Positions 1 through 5,341 of a stretch of DNA of 9,860 nt are shown here, piece by piece (position 1 is the first letter of the stretch; each line of letters opens with the position of its first letter). Below the pieces are notes generated by a model. It saw only the letters and a list, made by a program, of their open reading frames with translations. It did not search any database and had not been told where the DNA came from. Source of the DNA: Ruaniaceae bacterium (lineage in GTDB: Bacteria > Actinomycetota > Actinomycetes > Actinomycetales > Actinomycetaceae); the NCBI GenBank assembly GCA_030450655.1, contig JAKDIE010000030.1, positions 1 to 9,860 on the forward strand, in the 5' to 3' direction. Position numbers and translations under genes: made by a program.

Positions 1-39
1 CCGTTCTTGACGGTCCACCCCAGTGATCGGTTCACTTAG
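1..39 (+). CDS. Possible 3' tail of an upstream gene (12 codons and a TAG stop)
   Basis: Frame 1 is open from the window edge and ends at a TAG at 37-39, giving PFLTVHPSDRFT. This could be the C-terminus of a gene that begins before the window. Twelve residues cannot be assigned to any family, and a random open frame of this length is common in G+C-rich DNA. The following 66 bases, up to the next ATG, hold no other supported gene. Confidence 0.2.
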   Translation, partial: PFLTVHPSDRFT

Positions 40-42
40 TGA
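7..42 (+). promoter_or_regulatory. Weak promoter or operator candidate before the CNNM gene
   Basis: TTGACG at 7-12 matches a -35 box. No good TAnnnT box lies 16-18 bases downstream; TTCACT at 31-36 is the nearest and is poor. TCACT-T-AGTGA at 32-42 is a perfect inverted repeat with a one-base centre, which would suit a small dimeric regulator near the start site. If the preceding frame is a real gene, this sequence overlaps its end. Confidence 0.25.
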
Positions 43-90
43 CATGGACGACGACGGACGAAGTACCAGCGGCCCTCGGCACTCGATGCG

Positions 91-115
91 GGGGAGGATC
101 TCCTGATGGATCAGG
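91..115 (+). promoter_or_regulatory. Ribosome binding site with hairpins around the CNNM start codon
   Basis: GGGGAGG at 91-97 is a strong Shine-Dalgarno sequence 8 bases before the ATG at 106, and it fixes that start. GGAG (93-96) can pair with CTCC (100-103). The start codon itself lies inside the perfect inverted repeat CCTGAT-GG-ATCAGG (102-115). Both hairpins are short, but they could compete and lower translation initiation. Any regulatory effect is inference. Confidence 0.55.
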
Positions 116-1392
116 GAACCTGGCTCAACATCCTGCTGGTGGTCGTCTTCGTCCTCATTGGAGGGGTCTTCGCCGCGACCGAACTCGCGCTCGTGTCCCT
201 TCGCGAGGGCCAGATCGACCGTATGGAGAGGGAGGGCGGAGGGGCGGCTCGCACCGCACTCCTGGCCCGGGACCCCAACAGGTTCCTGGCCGCCGTGCAG
301 ATCGGTGTCACCGTGGCGGGATTCTTCTCGGCCGCGTACGGCGCCTCGACGCTCGCCCCGGACTTTGCTCCGTTGCTGGTGAGAGCGGGGATACCTGAGG
401 CAGTCGCAGGGACGATGGCACTGGTGGTGCTCACCCTCGCCATCGCGTACCTCTCGCTCGTGCGCGGCGAGTTGGTCCCGAAGCGGATCGCGCTTCAGCA
501 CTCCGAGCGGCTCGCGCGGCTGGTGGGCCCGCCGCTCGATCGATTCGCGCGCCTGATGCGCCCCGTGGTGTGGTTGCTCTCGGCATCCACCAATGGCGTG
601 GTGCGGCTGCTCGGCATGGACCCGAACGCGCGCGGCGAGGAGATGAGTGACGAGGAGTTACGCGGGATCGTTGTCGGGCATGAGAGCCTCGCGCCCGATG
701 AACGCCAGATCCTGAGCGATGTGCTCGACGCCGGCGATCGTTCGCTGGCCGAGGTGATGCGGCCGCGGCCCGAGGTTGCGTTCATTCGCGCGGATCTGAG
801 CGCGGAGGAAGCGAGTGAGGTGGTGGCGGGCGGATCGTATTCTCGCTATCCCGTGACCGGCGAGAACTTCGACGATATTCTCGGGTTCCTGCATGTGCGG
901 GACCTCTTGCGGGCGCCCGCGGGTGCCCGCGTGCGTGATCTGATGCGGGAGATCCTGCTACTACCGAGCACCAATCGACTACTCCCCGCGCTCTCGCTGA
1001 TGCGGCGTGAGGGCGTGCACATCGCGGTTGTTGTGGATGAATACGGCGGCACCGATGGGATCGTCACGCTGGAGGATCTCGTGGAGGAACTCGTGGGGGA
1101 TATCCGCGATGAGTACGACGACGCCCAGCCGGCGCACGCGTCCGCAGTGGACGGTGTGATGCGCGTGGATGCACGCCTGACGATCGAGGAATTTGAGGAG
1201 GAGAGCGGGGTCGAACTGACCGACGGCGACTACGAGACCGCGGCCGGCTTCATGCTTGACCAACTGGGCCGGCTTGCGAGCGTTGGCGACGAGATCGTCG
1301 TCGGCGATGTGACGTTCCGCGTGGCCGTGGTGGAGGGGCGCCGGATCCTCGCGCTCGACGTGATCCCGCGGATTGCCGGCGCGGAACACTAG
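106..1392 (+). CDS. CNNM/CBS/CorC-HlyC domain membrane protein (hemolysin C/CorC-like, putative cation transporter)
   Basis: This 428-residue protein sits in the cytoplasmic membrane. Residues about 6-185 form a CNNM (DUF21) domain: a first hydrophobic helix (8-30) runs into FAATELALVSLR, further helices follow near 62-80 and 100-118, and the hallmark GELVPKRIAL is at 121-130. A tandem CBS pair follows (about 205-335) with the conserved VDEYGGTDGIVTLEDLVEEL at 310-329. A C-terminal CorC_HlyC domain spans about 345-420. Family members in bacteria and animals (CorC/MpfA, CNNM) are linked to Mg2+ export or Co2+/Mg2+ resistance. The old name hemolysin is not evidence of cell lysis. The start is fixed by GGGGAGG 8 bases upstream. 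Length and domain order are normal for the family. The protease gene follows after 46 bases on the same strand but appears to have its own promoter. The ion actually moved cannot be read from the sequence. Confidence 0.93.
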   Translation: MDQGTWLNILLVVVFVLIGGVFAATELALVSLREGQIDRMEREGGGAARTALLARDPNRFLAAVQIGVTVAGFFSAAYGASTLAPDFAPLLVRAGIPEAVAGTMALVVLTLAIAYLSLVRGELVPKRIALQHSERLARLVGPPLDRFARLMRPVVWLLSASTNGVVRLLGMDPNARGEEMSDEELRGIVVGHESLAPDERQILSDVLDAGDRSLAEVMRPRPEVAFIRADLSAEEASEVVAGGSYSRYPVTGENFDDILGFLHVRDLLRAPAGARVRDLMREILLLPSTNRLLPALSLMRREGVHIAVVVDEYGGTDGIVTLEDLVEELVGDIRDEYDDAQPAHASAVDGVMRVDARLTIEEFEEESGVELTDGDYETAAGFMLDQLGRLASVGDEIVVGDVTFRVAVVEGRRILALDVIPRIAGAEH

Positions 1393-1400
1393 CGATTCTC

Positions 1401-1414
1401 CGGACAATTGTCCG
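1401..1414. repeat. Perfect 14-base palindrome between the CNNM and protease genes
   Basis: CGGACAATTGTCCG equals its own reverse complement. It begins 9 bases after the CNNM stop and ends 11 bases before the proposed -10 box of the protease gene, so it covers the -35 zone. That position suits an operator for a dimeric regulator. It has no T-run after it, so it is a poor intrinsic terminator. Confidence 0.5.
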
Positions 1415-1424
1415 AGGCAACCTC

Positions 1425-1438
1425 TAGAGTCTGTACTC
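1425..1438 (+). promoter_or_regulatory. Leaderless promoter of the protease gene
   Basis: TAGAGT at 1425-1430 fits the actinobacterial TAnnnT -10 box and ends 8 bases before the ATG at 1439, so transcription should begin at or within a base of the start codon. There is no Shine-Dalgarno sequence in the 25 bases before the ATG. The -35 zone is occupied by the palindrome at 1401-1414 and shows no good TTGACA. Confidence 0.5.
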
Positions 1439-3016
1439 ATGAGACTCAGACGCTTCGTGGCGGCAGGGGCGATTGCGCTCCTTGGCATTTCTGGTGTGGC
1501 GGCGTGCACGCCATCAACCAGTGACGATCCACCGGCGATCGGAGAGACCGATCCGGAGTCCGGCGAGCCCGAACTTCCGGGCGTGGGTGTGGACCTCCCG
1601 GAGATCGCTGATCCGATCGCGCTCGCGGACCTTGGGCAGATCACAGGGGTGGCGCGCCTGGAGATGGGCTCGAACTGCACGGGAACCCTCATCGATACCG
1701 GGGTCGACGACGGCCCCGCGTACCTGATCACGAACGGTCACTGCACCGGTGACGTGGGCCGCGCTCCGCAGCAGGTGACCGTGAACGAGGAGTGGTTCGG
1801 TTACGGGTACTTCCTCGACACGTTCGACAATCCCACTCCGGTGGTGGTGAACGCCGAGCGATTGGAGTACTCCACGATGCGCGGGCAGGACGTGGCGATC
1901 GTGCGGCTCGAGGAGAGCCTCGGCTACCTGAAGGGACTGGGGATCCAACCGATCCCGATCGTGGACGATGAGCCAGATCCGGCCACCCCCGTCGTCAACA
2001 TCGCCGCGCCGGTGCAGGATATCCCGGCGGAAGACTGGGTTCTGCGCAGCGGCGAATGCACGCTCGCGCGCCAGGCGGACCTGCTCGAGTTCCGTTGGAT
2101 GTGGCAGGGCGCCTGGGCGAACGATTGCCCCGGAGTACGGCAGGGGTCGTCCGGGTCCCCGCTGCTGAGCGTGGACGCTGAGGGTGCCCCCACGATTGCC
2201 GCCGTCATCAACACGACCACTGCGGGCTCGACCCCGGAGAACGGCGGAATGTGCTTCCTGAACCGCCCGTGCGAGTTCGGTGACGACGGGTTGGTGTGGG
2301 CCGAGGATACGTCGTACGGCGTCTCTGTAGCGGGGATTGGTCAGTGCTTCGGTGCCACTGGCGAGTTCGCTCTCGGCGGCGACTGCCCGCTCGAGGTGTC
2401 CTCCGTGTGGGCGAACCGCGGTGGAGGGATATTCCGTGGCGGTGATCTGCCGGACGCCACAGGTCAGGTTCCCGAGGTGAACCTGGCGCTCAACCCGTCA
2501 GTGGGTGCCTCCGCGCAGGTGCGCACGGCGCTGGTGCCGCTCGATCGCTCAGCCGTGTGCACTGATCCCGCGACGTACGACGGCGCCGAGTCGGTGACAG
2601 TCCCCGCGGTGACGTACCCGTGGGAGGACGGCCTGGTGCTGCCGGTCACTCTCCCCGCCGAGGAGGGATTCTTCGCCCTCTGTGCCGCAGTCGAGGATGA
2701 TTACGACGGCGCCGCAACCGTGATCTTCGAGGTGGACCAGACTCCTCCCATGTTCCAGCCGGGCGCGTCCGTGGAAGATATTGGTGACGGCAACATCATG
2801 ATCAACCCGTTCCTGAACCCGCCGGAGCTCAGTACCGTGCGCTTCACCTGGGTCCCGGGTGATACCGAGTGCCCCGCCACGAGCGAGTTCCAGGACTTCT
2901 TCGTCATTCCTCTGATGCTCGAAGCGAATCAGCTTCCCGCAACCTACTGCATCTATGGTCTCGACCAGGCAGGCAACTCGACGGACGTGGTTCGAATCCC
3001 GCTCACGAGCAGGTAG
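1439..3016 (+). CDS. Secreted lipoprotein, trypsin-like serine protease with C-terminal beta-sandwich-like segments
   Basis: This 525-residue protein begins with a lipoprotein signal peptide: basic RLRR, a hydrophobic stretch at 6-20 and lipobox VAAC, with Cys23 as the lipidation site. An acidic, proline-rich linker follows (about 24-60). A chymotrypsin-fold serine protease domain spans about 65-335. Its likely triad is His101 in TNGHC, Asp151 in GQDVAIV and Ser238 in QGSSGSP. Cys80 and Cys102 are placed to form the usual disulfide around the catalytic histidine. The Asp that normally precedes the catalytic Ser is replaced by Ser, as in proteases not activated by N-terminal insertion. Residues about 345-525 look like two Ig/FnIII-like segments, each ending in a similar cysteine-containing strand (FFALCAAVEDD and ATYCIYGLDQAGN). 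An in-frame upstream ATG at 1373 was rejected because it overlaps the CNNM gene and would bury the signal peptide. The substrate is unknown; the protein probably acts at the outer face of the membrane. Confidence 0.85.
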   Translation: MRLRRFVAAGAIALLGISGVAACTPSTSDDPPAIGETDPESGEPELPGVGVDLPEIADPIALADLGQITGVARLEMGSNCTGTLIDTGVDDGPAYLITNGHCTGDVGRAPQQVTVNEEWFGYGYFLDTFDNPTPVVVNAERLEYSTMRGQDVAIVRLEESLGYLKGLGIQPIPIVDDEPDPATPVVNIAAPVQDIPAEDWVLRSGECTLARQADLLEFRWMWQGAWANDCPGVRQGSSGSPLLSVDAEGAPTIAAVINTTTAGSTPENGGMCFLNRPCEFGDDGLVWAEDTSYGVSVAGIGQCFGATGEFALGGDCPLEVSSVWANRGGGIFRGGDLPDATGQVPEVNLALNPSVGASAQVRTALVPLDRSAVCTDPATYDGAESVTVPAVTYPWEDGLVLPVTLPAEEGFFALCAAVEDDYDGAATVIFEVDQTPPMFQPGASVEDIGDGNIMINPFLNPPELSTVRFTWVPGDTECPATSEFQDFFVIPLMLEANQLPATYCIYGLDQAGNSTDVVRIPLTSR

Positions 3017-3058
3017 GCCGCCGAACGCCGTCTGGCTTCCGTTCTCTCCGCGGTGGGA

Positions 3059-3071
3059 CAGAATGGGACCT
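3059..3071 (+). promoter_or_regulatory. Leaderless promoter of the carboxylesterase gene
   Basis: CAGAAT at 3059-3064 resembles a -10 box (the A and T at its second and sixth positions are kept) and ends 7 bases before the ATG at 3072. No Shine-Dalgarno sequence precedes the ATG. The intergenic space after the protease stop is 55 bases and has no convincing terminator hairpin. A second in-frame ATG at 3063 overlaps the -10 box and is less likely. Confidence 0.4.
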
Positions 3072-4556
3072 ATGACGAGCACGCCTGAATACGTTGAGGT
3101 ATCGACACGCGCAGGGGTGGTGCGGGGGCGCTGGCGGGATACGACCGGCGGGCTAGGCAACGCTCCCTCGGCCGCGTTCGAGGGGATCCCGTTCGCCGAG
3201 CCGCCGGTGGGGGAGCTGCGCTTCGCCTCACCCGTTCCGAAGGCGCCGTGGGAGGGGGTCCGCGACGCCCTCGAGTTCGGTGCGACCGCGCAACGCGGGG
3301 ACCCCGGCGTCACGCTGATTCCCGAGCCGAGCGTGCCCGGCGAGAGCACGCTCAACGTGAACGTGTACACCCCTTCGCCGATCGGCGCGGCGCCGGGCGA
3401 GGGCATGCCCGTTCTCGTGTGGATTCACGGCGGCGGATTCTTCGCTGGTTCGCCCGCGAGTCCCTGGTACGACGGGCGCAACTTCAACCGCGACGGCGTG
3501 GTCACCGTGACGCTCTCGTACCGCCTGGGGTTCGACGGCTTCGGATGGATCGACGGTGCGCCGTCGAACCGCGGGGTGCGCGATTGGCTCCTGGCGCTCG
3601 AATGGGTACAGCAGAACATCGCGGCGTTCGGCGGAGACCCGGGGAGGGTGACGATCGCGGGCCAGTCTGCCGGCGGCGGTGCGGTACTGACTCTGCTCGG
3701 AATGGAGAAGGCGCAGCACCTCTTCCACGGCGTGTACTCGCTCTCGGGTGCGCTCGCGGATGTCTCTCAGGCGCGGGCGAAGGCTCTCAGCGAGAGCATC
3801 GCACGCGAGCTGGAGGTCCCGGCCACGCGGGCCGGATTCGCGTCCATTCCCGAGGAGCGCATCCTCGAGGCGCAGAAGAAGGCGACCGAGCTCGGCCCCG
3901 ACGCGTTGGGCTCGGTCATCGAGGACGGACTAGCGTTCGGCCCCCAGGTGGACGGCGATCTGCTCGTGCGGCCCACGCGGGAATCGATCCTCGCCGGAGT
4001 TGGCGCGGGCAAGCCGCTGGTGGCCGGTGCGGCGCGCGATGAGTTCACGATGGCGCTGGAGGGCGCGGACCGGGCGCTGCGTTTGGTTCCAAAGCGGATG
4101 CTGCTTGCGAAGATGATGGTGCCGAAGGCGGCGCGCGCGGCGTATCTCGCCGCGAATCGCGATGTGACGGCGAAAGGAAATCACTTCCTGGCCGGCCGCG
4201 CGCTCTCGGACCAGATGTTCACGGCGCCCCTGTTGCGGATCGTGGCTGCTCGCGGGGCCGGGCCCACGTGGGTGTACCAGTTCGCGTGGCCCTCGGGGAA
4301 GTTCGGATTGGCCGGTCACTGCCTCGATGTCCCGTTCTTCTTCGACTGCCTGGACGGTCCCGCGATTGCGGCGCTGACGGGCCCGAACCCGCCGCAGGCT
4401 CTCGCGGACGAACTGCACGCGCGCGCCGTGGAGTTCGTGTCCGACGGCGACCCCGGCTGGCCCAGGTACGACTCCCCGCGGAACGTGGTGCGCGTCTATG
4501 ACACCCCGGTGGCGGATGTTCCCGACGGCTACGCGTCCGTCTACCCGTTGGTCTGA
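3072..4556 (+). CDS. Type B carboxylesterase (alpha/beta hydrolase)
   Basis: This 494-residue enzyme should hydrolyse carboxylic esters in the cytoplasm; no signal peptide is seen. It follows the type B carboxylesterase pattern: FEGIPFAEPPVGELRF near 36-51, NVNVYTP near 95-101, the oxyanion-hole motif HGGGF at 119-123, and FGGDPGRVTIAGQSAGG at 186-202 with nucleophile Ser199. The acid is probably Glu324 in AARDEFT and the base His416 in AGHCLDVPFFFD. The usual GESAGG is GQSAGG here, which is also seen in active family members. Length is normal for bacterial type B esterases. The open frame extends back to 2955, inside the protease gene. I chose 3072 because homology begins there (YVEVSTRAGVVRGR) and a -10 box sits just upstream; 3063 would add three residues. 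Natural substrate unknown; para-nitrobenzyl esterase-like activity is a fair guess. Confidence 0.9.
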   Translation: MTSTPEYVEVSTRAGVVRGRWRDTTGGLGNAPSAAFEGIPFAEPPVGELRFASPVPKAPWEGVRDALEFGATAQRGDPGVTLIPEPSVPGESTLNVNVYTPSPIGAAPGEGMPVLVWIHGGGFFAGSPASPWYDGRNFNRDGVVTVTLSYRLGFDGFGWIDGAPSNRGVRDWLLALEWVQQNIAAFGGDPGRVTIAGQSAGGGAVLTLLGMEKAQHLFHGVYSLSGALADVSQARAKALSESIARELEVPATRAGFASIPEERILEAQKKATELGPDALGSVIEDGLAFGPQVDGDLLVRPTRESILAGVGAGKPLVAGAARDEFTMALEGADRALRLVPKRMLLAKMMVPKAARAAYLAANRDVTAKGNHFLAGRALSDQMFTAPLLRIVAARGAGPTWVYQFAWPSGKFGLAGHCLDVPFFFDCLDGPAIAALTGPNPPQALADELHARAVEFVSDGDPGWPRYDSPRNVVRVYDTPVADVPDGYASVYPLV

Positions 4557-4580
4557 TCGCTCGGGCGAGTTCCCACCCCG

Positions 4581-4595
4581 TGGTAGCGTGCTCCG
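4581..4595 (+). promoter_or_regulatory. Leaderless extended -10 promoter of the DUF5701-like gene
   Basis: TGGTAGCGT at 4581-4589 combines a TGn extension with the -10 box TAGCGT, ending 6 bases before the ATG at 4596. The expected transcription start is the A of the ATG. No Shine-Dalgarno sequence is present between the esterase stop (4554-4556) and the ATG. This is the clearest of the three leaderless promoters in the window. Confidence 0.55.
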
Positions 4596-5225
4596 ATGAA
4601 TGAGCAGGCGGAGCGGTTGATCGGGCTCGGGGTCCATGAGCTACTGGGGCAATCCGAGGAGCAGGTGCGCGCGGCGGCTGCGGCGCAGGCCGACGACGGC
4701 GGTGGTCTCCTCATGCCTGCGTCGGTTCCATGCAGTTACTCGGACTTGATGGCCCTCGTGACGCACGGGGGCAAGCCGGGGTTCGTGGTCGAGGACTTCA
4801 CGGATGCTGCGGATTTCGCGGTCACCGGTGGTGCTAACTCAGATTCGATCCTGCTACCGGGTGGGGAGTGGTACACCGTTCACGACCCCCAGCGCGGGGA
4901 CGAGTTCGCCAATGCGTCGCCAGCAGAAGCGCTCGAGGCGATCAGCGCCGTCGGACGTGTGCCACTCACGATGATCGAGGGCATCTTCTGGCTCTACCAG
5001 CGGCCGGAACTCCTGGAACGCAACCGCTGCTTCATGACGATTGGTTCGCGAAAGCCCAAGGCTCGGGGTGGCTTCGACGCGCGTACGCCCGCGCTGTGGA
5101 TCAGCAACGGTACGGGGCGTGATGGCGCGGCCAACCGGAACGCGCCAAAGCTCGGCTGGTGCTGGTGGAACAACCGGCACACGTGGCTGGGCATCGCCCA
5201 CGCGGCCGCCCGAACGGCCATCTAG
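4596..5225 (+). CDS. DUF5701-like protein of unknown function
   Basis: This 209-residue soluble protein has no signal peptide or membrane helix. From memory of the family it resembles actinobacterial DUF5701 proteins. It has an N-terminal helix of the type QAERLIGLGVHELLG, a central block WYTVHDPQRGDEFANASPAE (87-106) ahead of VGRVPLTMIEGI, and a strongly conserved C-terminal block with PALWISNG followed by KLGWCWWNNRHTWLGIAHAAAR. The tryptophan-, histidine- and arginine-rich C-terminal block suggests a binding or catalytic surface, but no activity is known to me and none is proposed. The start is supported by a leaderless promoter immediately upstream and by the N-terminal family match. It lies 39 bases after the esterase and 116 bases before the DAHP synthase gene, and it appears to be transcribed alone. 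Confidence 0.8.
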   Translation: MNEQAERLIGLGVHELLGQSEEQVRAAAAAQADDGGGLLMPASVPCSYSDLMALVTHGGKPGFVVEDFTDAADFAVTGGANSDSILLPGGEWYTVHDPQRGDEFANASPAEALEAISAVGRVPLTMIEGIFWLYQRPELLERNRCFMTIGSRKPKARGGFDARTPALWISNGTGRDGAANRNAPKLGWCWWNNRHTWLGIAHAAARTAI

Positions 5226-5293
5226 TGCCCCGCGTGCGGCGGGCGCAGATGTGCCCCCGTGGACGCCCGAACGCCGAAGCCGCGCGCCTCAGG

Positions 5294-5299
5294 TAATGT
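5294..5299 (+). promoter_or_regulatory. aroG: -10 box of the DAHP synthase gene
   Basis: TAATGT matches TAnnnT and predicts a transcription start near 5306-5307, giving a 5' leader of about 35 bases. No good TTGACA lies at the -35 distance. The upstream part of this gap (5226-5290) is very G+C-rich. It contains GCCC/GGGC arms around 5226-5243 but no T-run, so a terminator for the preceding gene is not convincing. Confidence 0.45.
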
Positions 5300-5328
5300 C
5301 ATTCGCAGTAACGACGCCCAAGCAAACT

Positions 5329-5337
5329 GGAAGGTGG
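5329..5337 (+). promoter_or_regulatory. aroG: Ribosome binding site of the DAHP synthase gene
   Basis: GGAAGGTGG lies 4 bases before the ATG at 5342, with the AAGG core 7 bases away. It decides the start. GGTGGAC occurs twice, at 5333-5339 and 5344-5350, once in the ribosome binding site and once just inside the gene. Confidence 0.7.
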
Positions 5338-5341
5338 ACCG

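Noticed and set aside
909..930. G+C-rich palindrome and imperfect 10-base tandem repeat in the CNNM gene
   Set aside because: Short, in frame, and expected by chance in Ala/Gly/Arg-rich coding DNA of this composition.
979..1731. Open frame on the minus strand (250 codons)
   Set aside because: It is antisense to the CNNM CBS/CorC region and the protease signal peptide, and its product resembles no known family.
2989..2999. GGTTCGAATCC, identical to a tRNA T-arm consensus
   Set aside because: The flanking bases do not extend the T-stem, and no acceptor, anticodon or D arms fit around it. The sequence is explained as protease codons near its C-terminus. It could still be checked as an integration-site mimic, but there is no mobile element nearby.
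2955..3071. N-terminal extension of the esterase by 39 residues
   Set aside because: It would overlap the end of the protease gene, is basic and unlike esterase N-termini, and the -10 box at 3059-3064 would lie inside it.
2549..3406. Open frame on the minus strand (285 codons) across the protease-esterase junction
   Set aside because: It overlaps two well-supported plus-strand genes, has no recognisable domain, and mirrors their codon bias.
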